From assembly GCA_902632275.1 (NCBI GenBank), contig CACPBW010000005.1, forward strand, positions 1-45,675: DNA of 45,675 bases, given 5' to 3'. This document shows positions 9,863-20,217 of the stretch, in pieces; the first letter of the stretch is position 1; the number at the start of each line of letters is the position of its first letter. Both the position numbers and the translations under genes were made by a program. The stretch is from an uncultured Pelagibacteraceae bacterium (lineage in GTDB: Bacteria; Pseudomonadota; Alphaproteobacteria; Pelagibacterales; Pelagibacteraceae). The notes under the pieces are model-generated. The model did no database searches. It saw only the letters and a program-made list of their open reading frames with translations, and was not told the DNA's origin.

Positions 9863-10507
9863 TTATTGAATAGTTTTGTTGCTAAAATCGTCAAGGGTAT
9901 AAGTTTTTAATATTTGCTCTAATCTCAATTTTCTAGTGCTTAAATCTTTTGTTTCTAATAACGCTTGTTTTTCCTCTAAGGAAAAAGGAGATGCCATGGA
10001 TAAAGTATTTAACGTATTCGAAAAGTTTTGTTTTTTCAAGCTCGACCAATCGACCATGAAACCTTTTTTTTCAAAAAGGTTCTGCAAATCTTTGAATATT
10101 TTATCTAAATCTTTAATAGGATATTCTTCAATTTTATCTTCTAAATCTTTAATATAGTTTTGATAACTCACCTTACATGACCTGTAAAGGTTTTCAGATT
10201 TTATCTCCTCTTCAATTTTAAATCTACTAACACCATTTATAATTATTAAATATCGACCATCTTCAGTTTCATTAAAACTTGTAATTTTTCCTATACAGCC
10301 AATTTCATATAAATCAGGTTTTTTTAGTTCTCCACTTTTTTTTGGTTGAATCATACCAATCATTCTATGAGATTTCATACTATCGTTTATCATTTGTATA
10401 TATCTAGGTTCAAATATATTTAATGGTACTGTGGTATTTGGAAATATAATAAAGTTTGATAATGGAAATATAGGAATTATCGAAGGAAGTTTATTTTGCT
10501 TTTGCAT
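9863..10507 (-). CDS. LON peptidase substrate-binding domain protein
   Basis: PIFPLSNFIIFPNTTVPLNIFEPRYIQMI...GCIGKITSFNETEDGRYLIIINGVSRF. Confidence 0.88.
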   Translation of the reverse strand: MQKQNKLPSIIPIFPLSNFIIFPNTTVPLNIFEPRYIQMINDSMKSHRMIGMIQPKKSGELKKPDLYEIGCIGKITSFNETEDGRYLIIINGVSRFKIEEEIKSENLYRSCKVSYQNYIKDLEDKIEEYPIKDLDKIFKDLQNLFEKKGFMVDWSSLKKQNFSNTLNTLSMASPFSLEEKQALLETKDLSTRKLRLEQILKTYTLDDFSNKTIQ

Positions 10508-10629
10508 AATTAATTAACAATAAAAATTATAGTTTTATTTAAATATAATACATTTAATTAAATATAAAATTTCTATTTTGTCACTTGCTAAATTTTCAAA
10601 AAGCCTCTAATTTTATAAATAATAAACAT

Positions 10630-10704
10630 GCGGGCATAGCTCAGTGGTAGAGCGTCTCGTTGCCAACGAGAAGGTCGTGGGTTCAAGTCCCATTGCCCGC
10701 TCCA
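10630..10704 (+). tRNA. tRNA-Gly (anticodon GCC), CCA encoded
   Basis: Cloverleaf read by eye: acceptor GCGGGCA/TGCCCGC, anticodon arm TCTCG-TTGCCAA-CGAGA, T-arm GTGGG-TTCAAGT-CCCAT, 3' T-CCA. Confidence 0.96.
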
Positions 10705-10714
10705 AGGAGATATT

Positions 10715-11053
10715 ATGAACGAACTAGCGGATAAAAAATGTGTTCCCTGCGAAGGTGGAATACCAAGTTTTGATTTAGAAGAGATACATAAATATTTAAA
10801 AAAAGTAGATGGTTGGGACGTTAAAACTGATGACGATAAAACTTATTATCTAATTAAAGAGTTTCGATTTAAAAATTTTTTAGAAAGTCAAAACTTTGTG
10901 AATAAAGTGGGAAATATAGCAGAGGTTGAAGCTCATCATCCAGATATCTGGTTTGGATGGGGTTATGCAAAAATAAAGATTTTTACTCATGCTATCAATG
11001 GACTACACGAGAGTGATTTTGTTCTAGCTGCAAAAATTGACAAACTGTCTTAG
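10715..11053 (+). CDS. phhB: Pterin-4a-carbinolamine dehydratase
   Basis: FRFKNFLESQNFVNKVGNIAEVEAHHPDIWFGWGYAKIKIFTHAINGLHESDFVLAAKID. Confidence 0.92.
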   Translation: MNELADKKCVPCEGGIPSFDLEEIHKYLKKVDGWDVKTDDDKTYYLIKEFRFKNFLESQNFVNKVGNIAEVEAHHPDIWFGWGYAKIKIFTHAINGLHESDFVLAAKIDKLS

Positions 11054-12588
11054 TGTTTAAAGTGCCTTGTTTTGGAAAAAACGAGTATTGTTCCAGTTCT
11101 ATTTGCAAAATTAATTATCTCTTTATCTCTTATGGACCCGCTTGGCTGAATTATACCTGATACTCCATTTTGAACTAATTTTTCTACACCATCAATAAAT
11201 GGAAAAAAAGCATCAGACGCTGCTAAAACTTCTTTATGTGAAATATCCTGAAATTCATTCATTTTTTTAATTGCAATTTCACAACTATCTAATCTGCTTG
11301 GTTGTCCTGACCCAATCCCCACAGTTGACTTTTCATTAGTTAATACAATTGCATTAGATTTTACATATCTACAAACATTGAAAGCAAAAATTAAATTTTC
11401 AAATGTTTCTCTGCTTGGTCTTACTTTAGAAACAATTTTAAAGTCACTAATTGTAAATTTTTTATCATCTGGTGTTTGAGCTAAAGCAAAATGCATATTT
11501 GAAATCAAGTTGTTTTTACTGAAAATTTCGTAATTCTTGCTTTTAATTATACGAACATTTTTTTTCGTCTTAAGAATTGACAATGCATCTTTCTCAAAAT
11601 CATTACCTATTATTACCTCAAAAAATAACTTATTAAGTTTTATCGCTAAACTTCGATTTATCTTGAAGTTACATGAGACAATGCCACCAAAAGAACTTAT
11701 AGGGTCACATTTGTGAGCCATTAAAAAACTTTCATTATTATTTTTATGTATTGAAGCACCACAAGGATTACCATGTTTAACAATCACAGTTCCTTTATTA
11801 TTTGGGAAAGATTTAGATATTTGTAATGCAGAAAAAATATCAGCATAGTTATTATAGCTTAATTGTTTTCCATTTAATTTTTCAAGGCCCAAATTTTTAG
11901 ACGTAGTATAAATAGCTCCATTTTGATGTGGATTTTCGCCATATCTTAGTTTTTCAAATTTATTTAAACCTAAAATAATTTTTTTTGAATCCTCTTTTGG
12001 CGAAATATCCTTAAAATAGTTAAAGATTAATGATTCATAATATGCTGTTTCTCCGAATGCTTCTAAAGCAGCTTTTTTTCTAAATTCTAAAGATGTAGCA
12101 CCTTTGTTTTCATTTAAATTTTTTATTAATTCCTCATATTGTGAAATACTTGTTACTATAGTTACATAATTATAATTTTTTGCAGCTGCGCGGACTAAAG
12201 TTGGTCCACCTATGTCAATATTTTCTAAAATTTTTTCATGATTTTTACTTTGTTTTAAAGTTTTTTCAAAAGGATAAAAATTTACTATTACTAAATCAAT
12301 TTCATTATAATTATTTTTTTTTAAATCATTTTTGTGCGCTTTTAATTTTCTTTTAGATAATATTCCCGCATGTATTTTTGGATGTAGTGTCTTTACTCTC
12401 CCCGATAAAATTTCAGGGCTACTTGTATACTTTGAGACCTCTTCGCAGCTAAAACCCATTTTTTTGATCTCTTTATAAGTACCACCCGAGCTAATCAACT
12501 TAATTTGGTACTTATTTAAATTTTTTAATAAAAATTTCAAATTATCTTTGTCCGATACAGATATTAAAGCTCGTTTAATTTTTTTCAT
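11050..12588 (-). CDS. purH: Bifunctional AICAR formyltransferase/IMP cyclohydrolase
   Basis: ALISVSDKDNLKFLLKNL...ISSGGTYKEI...GRVKTLHPKIHAGIL...KHGNPCGASI...GIIQPSGSIRDKEII. Confidence 0.97.
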   Translation of the reverse strand: MKKIKRALISVSDKDNLKFLLKNLNKYQIKLISSGGTYKEIKKMGFSCEEVSKYTSSPEILSGRVKTLHPKIHAGILSKRKLKAHKNDLKKNNYNEIDLVIVNFYPFEKTLKQSKNHEKILENIDIGGPTLVRAAAKNYNYVTIVTSISQYEELIKNLNENKGATSLEFRKKAALEAFGETAYYESLIFNYFKDISPKEDSKKIILGLNKFEKLRYGENPHQNGAIYTTSKNLGLEKLNGKQLSYNNYADIFSALQISKSFPNNKGTVIVKHGNPCGASIHKNNNESFLMAHKCDPISSFGGIVSCNFKINRSLAIKLNKLFFEVIIGNDFEKDALSILKTKKNVRIIKSKNYEIFSKNNLISNMHFALAQTPDDKKFTISDFKIVSKVRPSRETFENLIFAFNVCRYVKSNAIVLTNEKSTVGIGSGQPSRLDSCEIAIKKMNEFQDISHKEVLAASDAFFPFIDGVEKLVQNGVSGIIQPSGSIRDKEIINFANRTGTILVFSKTRHFKH

Positions 12589-14216
12589 TTTATTTTTTCA
12601 ATTTCCCACCTTATTAATATTTCTTCTTTCGAAATATTTCCTGAAATCAATATATTTTGGTTTTCAACAAAGTTATTTTTATTTCCAAAGTATAACCCAG
12701 TTTCAAAGGAAATATTATTGTTAAAAGATGAAAACTTCCATCCTTCATTTTTTAAACCTATAAAAATTGAGCTGCCATCTAGAGTTTTCATTACTTTGGC
12801 ATCTGGGTCTAAGTGGAAACGAATTTCATAATTTGAACCTTTAAAATTATTTTTTTTTAAAATTTTATCTTCACCTAAAAGTTTTGAAACATCATGAAAA
12901 AATTCAACTTTTCTATGATGTGTAATCCCAAATTTTTTAATATATCCATTATGAGACGCTTCAAAACACCAGTAGTTATTTTTGTTTACAATATTTTTGT
13001 TAAATATTTTTAAAGGACTATTAATTTTATTTATGCCAGATGGATGTTTTAAAAAACTTACAGATGAAGTGTTTTCTATATTTAAACAGCTATGACATGC
13101 GGTAGATTTTGATATTAGATTAAGTTGATGTTTGTAGTTTTGGAAATATCCAGAATTACAAATTATTTTATTATTATTGCTAGCAAATTCAAATGATAAA
13201 GCACCTGATTGATAATCTTTAGAAAATTCCTTTTCTGGAGGTATCCCTAAATCTGCAGCAAGACAGTACTTTTTATCTTTAAGAAAAATATATCCTCCAG
13301 CCTCAAAGCTTTCATTTTTAAAATTATAACCTAATCTTTTAAGATAGTTATCAAAGCCTGAATTTTCATTTATGTGGTTTCCATTAAATAAAAAATTATG
13401 TTGTAGATTTTTATGCACTAAGACATATGACTGACCTAAATAAAAAATAATTTCGTTTAAATATTCAGGAATTTCATTTTGAGATTCTTTTAACCATTCT
13501 CTTATCAGCACGAAATATTTTATATAAAAAACAAGTTGTCGGATATTTCTTGATTTTGGAAATCCTTCTTTATCAAAAGACATTTTTATAATTCTTTGTA
13601 ACAGCTTAAAACCATACTCTAGAAAGTTTTTGTCATTATAAGAAATACCAGCCAAAACTATGGCAGAACATCCTATCATTTTATCGTCAACCCATGTTGA
13701 TCTGTTTATCTCATTAATGAGATGGTTTATTTGTTTTTTAATAATTTCGTTAAATTTATTTTTATATTTCTCATCACTATTTTCATATGTTATTTTAGAG
13801 TTTGATATCCATGAAATAATTCTCTTTGAAAGAATATCTATATCCCAACTTGAAATATTGTAATCATTATATTTTTCAATCCATTTAAGAATTACAGATT
13901 GAACATCTTGCTTTGAGGATTTTAAATCTAAAGAGAATAACCAAAAAAAACTATGAAGATTTTTATAGTTCTTTAAAGAAATATTTTCTTTTTTCCAAAT
14001 ATCATTAAATAAAAAATCATTTATATTTTTTTTCTCCTTTTTGTACTTAATTAAGCATTCCAACAAACTTGGGCTAGGTTTATATTGTAAATTATTGAAG
14101 CTAACTTTAGAAATTTTCTTATTATATAAACTTGAATTTAAATAATATTGTCTTATGCGGTCGTTTAAGAAAGTAAAAAATTCATTTAGATAGTTGAATG
14201 AGTTTTTTAAAATCAT
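12585..14216 (-). CDS. Heparinase II/III-like family protein
   Basis: Large all-helical N-terminal half plus C-terminal region (GGYIFLKDKKYCLAADLG..., HHRKVEFF, RFHLDPDAKV); known purH/rpe neighbourhood partner in alphaproteobacteria. Confidence 0.78.
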   Translation of the reverse strand: MILKNSFNYLNEFFTFLNDRIRQYYLNSSLYNKKISKVSFNNLQYKPSPSLLECLIKYKKEKKNINDFLFNDIWKKENISLKNYKNLHSFFWLFSLDLKSSKQDVQSVILKWIEKYNDYNISSWDIDILSKRIISWISNSKITYENSDEKYKNKFNEIIKKQINHLINEINRSTWVDDKMIGCSAIVLAGISYNDKNFLEYGFKLLQRIIKMSFDKEGFPKSRNIRQLVFYIKYFVLIREWLKESQNEIPEYLNEIIFYLGQSYVLVHKNLQHNFLFNGNHINENSGFDNYLKRLGYNFKNESFEAGGYIFLKDKKYCLAADLGIPPEKEFSKDYQSGALSFEFASNNNKIICNSGYFQNYKHQLNLISKSTACHSCLNIENTSSVSFLKHPSGINKINSPLKIFNKNIVNKNNYWCFEASHNGYIKKFGITHHRKVEFFHDVSKLLGEDKILKKNNFKGSNYEIRFHLDPDAKVMKTLDGSSIFIGLKNEGWKFSSFNNNISFETGLYFGNKNNFVENQNILISGNISKEEILIRWEIEKIK

Positions 14217-14221
14217 TTAAA

Positions 14222-14878
14222 TTACTTTCTAAGTAATTGAATATTTTTTTTTATATCTCCATTATTGTCTTTAAAAATAGTAGTTCCGGATACAAGAATA
14301 TTAGCTCCTGCATTTATTACCATATTGTTATTTTCAAAATTAATTCCTCCATCTACCTCGATGTCAAATTTAAATTTTTTTTCATCTTTTATTTTTTTGA
14401 GATTTTTAATTTTTTCTAATATTTTGGATATAAATTTTTGTCCTCCAAATCCAGGATATACCGTCATCACAAGAACAAGATTTATCTCTTCAAAATAATT
14501 TTCTATTATCTCAATTGGAGTATCAGGGTTAAGAGATAATCCAACTTTTTTACCTAAGCTTTTGATAAGATCAATTGAATCTTTTACATCTTCTGTTGCC
14601 TCTGGGTGAATTGTAATAATATCAGATCCCGCGTCTGAAAAATTCTTAATGTATTTGTGAACTGGCGATATCATCAGATGCACATCAAAAGGCAAATTCG
14701 TGTATTTACGTAAAGATTTAATCACTGGAGGCCCAATCGTTAAATTTGGAACAAAATGTCCATCCATTACATCAACATGAATCATGTCCGCTCCACCTTG
14801 TTCTAATCTTTTAATCTCCGATCCAAGATTACTAAAATCCCCTGCTAGTATTGACGGCGAAATTTGTATTTTTTTCAT
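14222..14878 (-). CDS. rpe: Ribulose-phosphate 3-epimerase
   Basis: ISPSILAGDFSNLGSEIKRLEQGGADMIHVDVMDGHFVPNLTIGPPVIKSLRK...MTVYPGFGGQKFI...EVDGGIN. Confidence 0.97.
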   Translation of the reverse strand: MKKIQISPSILAGDFSNLGSEIKRLEQGGADMIHVDVMDGHFVPNLTIGPPVIKSLRKYTNLPFDVHLMISPVHKYIKNFSDAGSDIITIHPEATEDVKDSIDLIKSLGKKVGLSLNPDTPIEIIENYFEEINLVLVMTVYPGFGGQKFISKILEKIKNLKKIKDEKKFKFDIEVDGGINFENNNMVINAGANILVSGTTIFKDNNGDIKKNIQLLRK

Positions 14879-14922
14879 CGGATGTGTTTACTAAGTAGTA
14901 TCAATTTTATTAAAAAATAAAA

Positions 14923-15267
14923 TTATTTTTTACCAAATATGTCGTAAATCAGTCTAGAAATTTCACTATCGAGTGGAAATGACAACATCCCCATTTCTCC
15001 ATACCCAAGCATTACTGGCAATAAATAGAATCTAACCATAAAAATGAACCATGCAATATACAGAGGTACAACAGCCCTAATAAGGAAGCTTGGAGTCATA
15101 AATTTAAATAAATCTAAAATAGGATTTGTTAATTTAACAAATGCTTTCATAAAAAAAAACTCAGAATCTTCTTTTTGGAAGATATTCATCGCTGATCTGC
15201 CAATTAAAGTATACATAACAACTCCAAGTATGTAATCGATGATATACACGTAAATTGGTATTTCCAT
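14923..15267 (-). CDS. Conserved membrane protein, YggT-like topology
   Basis: Several hydrophobic helices with LTNPILDLFKFMTPSFLIRAVVPLYIAWFIFMVRFYLLPVML; downstream of symporter. Confidence 0.55.
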   Translation of the reverse strand: MEIPIYVYIIDYILGVVMYTLIGRSAMNIFQKEDSEFFFMKAFVKLTNPILDLFKFMTPSFLIRAVVPLYIAWFIFMVRFYLLPVMLGYGEMGMLSFPLDSEISRLIYDIFGKK

Positions 15268-15293
15268 AATTTCAGATGGGATTTAAGTTATTA

Positions 15294-15318
15294 GAAGGGG
15301 CGATAGTTTCGCCCCTTC
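15294..15318 (-). terminator. GC-rich hairpin between symporter and downstream membrane-protein gene
   Basis: Perfect 10-bp stem GAAGGGGCGA-TAGTT-TCGCCCCTTC; poor T-tract on the minus strand, so attenuation or 3'-end stabilisation is possible. Confidence 0.65.
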
Positions 15319-15330
15319 AAAATTAATTAC

Positions 15331-17169
15331 TTAGTGTTGTTTACCAAGTATAGTTTTACCCGTAGGTACACGAACTTCGTCTATCATTTTTTGAGTAGAG
15401 CTGTCTGGTGCTGGTGTCATTAAACTAACAACTACCATTACCACTAGACATACACTAGCCCCAATAATACCGAAACGTAAGTGGTCAATACCTAACCATG
15501 CTGGATTACCCATAAATTTAGGATAAACATAGATTAGATAAGCCGTACCTGACGCTAGACCTGTTATCATACCTGCTATTGCACCTTCTCTTGTTGCTCT
15601 CTTCCACCATACTCCTAGAACAAGTGGGAAGAACAACCCTGACATTGCAAAGTCAAATGCCCACGCTACAGCACCAAGGATACTTGTAATCCTCATTGAT
15701 GCAATGTAAGCACCTGCAGCTCCGATAACTATTAAAAGTCCTCTAGCTACTAGCAATCTTTTTCTTACATCCGCTTTTGGATCAATGATTTTGTAATAAA
15801 CATCATGTGATAAAGCATTTGCAATTGCTAAAATCAATCCGTCAGCTGTTGACATCGCTGCAGCCATTCCTCCAGCAGCAACTAGTCCAGAAATTACATA
15901 TGGTAATCCTGCAACTTCAGGAGTTGATAATACAACAACATCACCTCTCATAAACCATTCATTCAACTGAAGAACTCCGTCTCCATTAAAGTCAGCTATG
16001 AAAGCTTGTTTCTGAGCAGTCCATGCTTGTACCCAATCAATTGACATTACAGCAGAAATATCTTTTCCGATAATTCCTGTTGATAAATTTGGATCCATTA
16101 ATGAAAGCTTAGATAGTGTTGCTAGCATTGGCGCAGAAGTATAAAGCAATGCAATAAAGAATAGTGACCAAGCCACTGATTTTCTTGCAGCTTTAACGCT
16201 AGGCGTTGTGAAGTATCTCATTAAGATATGTGGTAAAGAAGCTGTTCCAACCATCATACAGATTACTAATGAAATGAACTTCCAAGCAGCCATTCCGCCT
16301 GCTGGCACCTCCGAGTGAGGTAATGAAATTGATTTCAATCCTCCAGGAACGCCCGCAGCTTTAACATCTGCAGCAGCATTTTTGACTAAACCAAATTGAG
16401 CTTCTAGTTCGCCTAATCTTGCAACTTCTTCTCCCAACATTAAATGTGGGAAGAATCCGTAGCCACCTTTATTACTTATCCAGAATATTGGTAGCAAGTA
16501 AGCTATGATCAACACAATGTATTGAGCAACTTGTGTCCAAGTAACCGCTCTCATTCCACCTAACATTGAACATAATAAAATACTTACTAAACCAACCCAT
16601 ACTCCAAGTTCAAAAGGAATAGCAAGCGCTCTAGCAGCAATTGTTCCAGTTGCGTTAATTTGTGCAGTCACATAAGTGAATGACGCCAAAGTTAAAACAA
16701 CTACAGCACAGAACCTTGCGAAGTTTCCGCCGTATCTTGTTCCAATAAAGTCTGGCACTGTGTAACATCCAAATTTTCTTAAGTAAGGTGCAAGCAATGA
16801 TGATACTAATATGTATCCTCCAGTCCACCCGATCAAGAATGCCATGTATGTATATCCACCGAAGTAAATTCCTCCTGCCATAGCAACAAACGAAGCACCT
16901 GACATCCAGTCAGCTGCAGTCGCCATACCATTAAATACAGTTGGAACTGATCTTCCTGCAACATAGTACGCATCAACTTGTACAGTTCTTGACATCCATC
17001 CAATAAATGCATAGATGCAAACTGTAAAAGCAACGAACAATATACCTATTGTTTTCGCAGTCATACCAGCTTGTTCTGCAATAGCCATCAGAATGATGAA
17101 TACTAAAAAACCACCAGTATAAGTTCCGTAAATTTTAGGTAAGTTGTCGATAAATTTTCCTTTAAACAT
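15331..17169 (-). CDS. Sodium:solute symporter family protein (acetate permease/VC_2705-like)
   Basis: SSS topology; AAAMSTADGLILAIANALSHDVYYK; paired with DUF4212 gene. Start placed at MFKGKF (17169), not at the track's 17202, because it gives the TAATG overlap with the upstream gene. Confidence 0.9.
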   Translation of the reverse strand: MFKGKFIDNLPKIYGTYTGGFLVFIILMAIAEQAGMTAKTIGILFVAFTVCIYAFIGWMSRTVQVDAYYVAGRSVPTVFNGMATAADWMSGASFVAMAGGIYFGGYTYMAFLIGWTGGYILVSSLLAPYLRKFGCYTVPDFIGTRYGGNFARFCAVVVLTLASFTYVTAQINATGTIAARALAIPFELGVWVGLVSILLCSMLGGMRAVTWTQVAQYIVLIIAYLLPIFWISNKGGYGFFPHLMLGEEVARLGELEAQFGLVKNAAADVKAAGVPGGLKSISLPHSEVPAGGMAAWKFISLVICMMVGTASLPHILMRYFTTPSVKAARKSVAWSLFFIALLYTSAPMLATLSKLSLMDPNLSTGIIGKDISAVMSIDWVQAWTAQKQAFIADFNGDGVLQLNEWFMRGDVVVLSTPEVAGLPYVISGLVAAGGMAAAMSTADGLILAIANALSHDVYYKIIDPKADVRKRLLVARGLLIVIGAAGAYIASMRITSILGAVAWAFDFAMSGLFFPLVLGVWWKRATREGAIAGMITGLASGTAYLIYVYPKFMGNPAWLGIDHLRFGIIGASVCLVVMVVVSLMTPAPDSSTQKMIDEVRVPTGKTILGKQH

Positions 17170-17429
17170 TAATCGTCCTCCCCTCGTTCGGCAAAGCCGC
17201 ATTCTTCATCTATTTTTTCTTGTCTATTAGCTGACCAGAATAGGATGATCACGAAAGCCACAATCGATCCTTGTGCACACATATAGTAAGCTAAAGGGTA
17301 TCCAAGAAAACTAGCTGAGTTTAAACTTTCACCAAACATGAAGATTATGTAACCGAAGAAAAACCAAAGTGCTAATGTAAGAAACATATTTCCCTTTGTT
17401 TTTTCCCAGTGTTTTTCTTTGTTTGACAT
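17169..17429 (-). CDS. DUF4212 domain protein (small subunit partner of sodium symporter)
   Basis: Two-TM small protein (KHWEKTKGNMFLTLALWFFFGYII...LGYPLAYYMCAQGSIVAFVIILFWSANR) directly upstream of symporter. Confidence 0.87.
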   Translation of the reverse strand: MSNKEKHWEKTKGNMFLTLALWFFFGYIIFMFGESLNSASFLGYPLAYYMCAQGSIVAFVIILFWSANRQEKIDEECGFAERGEDD

Positions 17430-17537
17430 TTTTTTCCCTCCCTATAGGTTAAAAACAGGAATCATACTCATTTACTAGTTGAATGGAACCCCTAAAAATT
17501 ATCACATCTGCAACAAATAAGGTGATATAACAGTTTT

Positions 17538-18164
17538 ATGAGCTCTAAATACAAGCTGAAGTTGAAAGACCTTAAGTTAGATTACATAAAGGAATATGTT
17601 GCCCCAATATTCAATTTCTTAAAGCCAAAAAAAAAGATAACAAATATCAACGATCTAAAAAATTTTGTACAAAGAAAGTCTGCCTGGGTAAGCCAAGAAA
17701 CTCTCTATGGATATTTGAAGACTCGAATGGGAACTAAATATGTTCTTATGTTTGAGGATGAAATATTTTTAGAGTCCATAAACAAGGCTAAATGGAATAT
17801 TTATTCAGAGTGTTTACAAGATCTCACCTTGTATTGCCTTTCATACTTAAAAAATAAATATAACTTTGATCAAGTCAATCAAGCACAAATTATCATTGAG
17901 AATATTTTCACTGAAGAAAAATCAAATGGAATGCCAGATGAAGTTATAGAAAAATCTAAATCTAACTTTGCAAATAGAATTGATAAAGTGAATTGGTCAG
18001 AATATCATAGCAATTCACCTTTCGAAAACAGTGGTTATGCATTATACAAATGGGCTCCAATCGCAGAGGAATTAAAAAAATTAGATAAAAAAATAGTTTT
18101 AAATTCAATACATTTAAAATGGGAAAATATAAAAAAAGAATTTTCTAATTTAATAAATCTCTAA
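17538..18164 (+). CDS. Conserved hypothetical protein
   Basis: ORF with own divergent promoter region; no domain I recognise. Confidence 0.6.
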   Translation: MSSKYKLKLKDLKLDYIKEYVAPIFNFLKPKKKITNINDLKNFVQRKSAWVSQETLYGYLKTRMGTKYVLMFEDEIFLESINKAKWNIYSECLQDLTLYCLSYLKNKYNFDQVNQAQIIIENIFTEEKSNGMPDEVIEKSKSNFANRIDKVNWSEYHSNSPFENSGYALYKWAPIAEELKKLDKKIVLNSIHLKWENIKKEFSNLINL

Positions 18165-20206
18165 ACATTCTTTCTATTATCTACTAATGAAGATACAACA
18201 GATGGGTCAGCAAGTGTAGTTGTATCCCCAAGCTGTTCATGTTCATTAGCTGCAATTTTTCTTAAAATTCTTCTCATTATTTTTCCAGATCTAGTTTTGG
18301 GCAATCCAGGAGCAAACTGAATAAAATCTGGTGTAGCAATTGGCCCTATTTGTTTTCTTACCCATAGCTTAAGATCTCGTTCTAAGTCTCCATCTGGATT
18401 CTCTCCCGCATTAAGAGTTACATAACAGTATAAACCATTACCCTTTATGTCATGCGGGTAACCAACTACTGCAGCCTCAGCAACTTTTGGATGTGCAACA
18501 AACGCACTTTCTATTTCTGCGGTACCAAGATTATGACCTGAAACAATAATAACATCATCTACTCGACCAGTAATCCAGTAATAACCATCTTTATCCCTTC
18601 TGCATCCATCACCAGTAAAATATTTTCCGTCAAATTGAGAAAAATATGTATTAATGAATCTTTGATGATCTCCATATACTGTTCGCATTTGACCTGGCCA
18701 TGATTGAGCAATACACAATCTACCTTTTGCTTCACCTTTTAGAACTTTACCTTCTTGATCAACGATCACTGGCCTAATCCCATAAAAAGGTTTAGTTGCT
18801 GATCCTGGTTTAAGATCTATGGCTCCTGTTTGTGGACTAATTAAAATACCACCAGTCTCAGTTTGCCACCAAGTGTCTACTATAGGGCATTTAGACTCCC
18901 CGACAGTTTTATAATACCATTGCCAAGCTTCAGGATTAATAGGTTCACCAACAGTTCCTAATAACTTTAGAGATTTCCTAGATGTTTTTTTAACAGGTCC
19001 ATCACCCTCTCTCATTAGAGCTCTTATTGCAGTTGGAGCAGTATAAAATATGTTTACTTTATATTTATCAACTATTTGCCACCATCTTGATGTGTCAGGA
19101 TAAGTTGGTATTCCTTCAAACATAATTGTTGTGGCACCGTTTGCAAGTGGGCCATAAATTATATAGCTATGACCAGTTATCCAACCTATGTCGGCAGTGC
19201 ACCAGTAGATATCTTTTGGTTTGTAGTTAAAAATATATTGGTGCGTCATTGATGCGTAAACCATGTACCCGCCAGTAGTATGAAGTACGCCTTTTGGTTT
19301 TCCGGTTGACCCCGAAGTGTATAAGATAAATAAAGGATCTTCAGCGTTCATCTCCTCTGGTTCACAAACTGGAGATGCTTTTTTAATTATTTCGTTGTAC
19401 CAAACATCTCTACTTTCATCCCAATTAATTCTATTTCCTGTTCTTTTGACAACAATACATTTCTTTACATTTGGACAATGAATCAGGGCTTCATCTGTAA
19501 TTGATTTTAAGGGTATAGTTTTGCCACCTCTTAAACCCTCGTCAGCAGTAATAACATAATCTGATTTACAATCATTAATTCTACCCGCAATACTATCGGG
19601 AGAAAAACCACCAAAAATAATCGAATGTATAGCGCCTATACGTGCGCAAGCTAACATAGTATAAGCTAACTCAGGTATCATAGTTAAATAAATGGTAACC
19701 CTATCACCTTTCTTAATACCTAAATCTTTTAAAGCGTTAGCAGTTTTTGAAACTTCTTGATGTAGCTGCTTATAACTAATTTTTTTCTGGATTTTAGGAT
19801 CATCCCCCACCCATATAATAGCAGTCTTATCTTTATTTTTTCTTAAATGTCGGTCTATACAATTTGCAGAAGCATTTAGAGTTCCATCATAATACCATTT
19901 TATATTAACATCTGTCTTGCTGTATTTTACATCCTTAATTTTTGTATACGGTTTAATCCAATTAATTCTTTTACCTTCCTTTTTCCAAAAATCTTCATTA
20001 TGTTTAATTGAGTCATTGTATTTTTTTTCATATTGTTTTTTATTAACTAAAGCTTTTTTTTGCCAATCGGATTTAATTTTTATTAAATTATTATCTTTAA
20101 CCTTTTCTTTAGAATGTATTAATTTTTTTTTCTTCAAAGAAACTTTTTTTGATTTTTTTTTACTTTTTTTTACTTTTTTCTTTTTTTTTTTGGCTCTTTT
20201 TTTCAT
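18161..20206 (-). CDS. acs: Acetyl-CoA synthetase with lysine-rich N-terminal extension
   Basis: [89 protein letters not shown]. Confidence 0.95.
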   Translation of the reverse strand: MKKRAKKKKKKVKKSKKKSKKVSLKKKKLIHSKEKVKDNNLIKIKSDWQKKALVNKKQYEKKYNDSIKHNEDFWKKEGKRINWIKPYTKIKDVKYSKTDVNIKWYYDGTLNASANCIDRHLRKNKDKTAIIWVGDDPKIQKKISYKQLHQEVSKTANALKDLGIKKGDRVTIYLTMIPELAYTMLACARIGAIHSIIFGGFSPDSIAGRINDCKSDYVITADEGLRGGKTIPLKSITDEALIHCPNVKKCIVVKRTGNRINWDESRDVWYNEIIKKASPVCEPEEMNAEDPLFILYTSGSTGKPKGVLHTTGGYMVYASMTHQYIFNYKPKDIYWCTADIGWITGHSYIIYGPLANGATTIMFEGIPTYPDTSRWWQIVDKYKVNIFYTAPTAIRALMREGDGPVKKTSRKSLKLLGTVGEPINPEAWQWYYKTVGESKCPIVDTWWQTETGGILISPQTGAIDLKPGSATKPFYGIRPVIVDQEGKVLKGEAKGRLCIAQSWPGQMRTVYGDHQRFINTYFSQFDGKYFTGDGCRRDKDGYYWITGRVDDVIIVSGHNLGTAEIESAFVAHPKVAEAAVVGYPHDIKGNGLYCYVTLNAGENPDGDLERDLKLWVRKQIGPIATPDFIQFAPGLPKTRSGKIMRRILRKIAANEHEQLGDTTTLADPSVVSSLVDNRKNV

Positions 20207-20217
20207 AAAAATGATAT

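Noticed and set aside
12585-14216. Heparinase II/III-like gene as evidence of polysaccharide degradation
   Set aside because: This family is a regular neighbour of purH/rpe in alphaproteobacteria, so not unusual by itself
16833-17033. 66-aa minus-strand ORF inside the symporter in another frame
   Set aside because: Overlaps fully a confident CDS; no domain
17500-17527. TATCAC...GTGATA 6-bp inverted repeat in the divergent symporter/hypothetical promoter region
   Set aside because: Too short and widely spaced in AT-rich DNA to claim an operator
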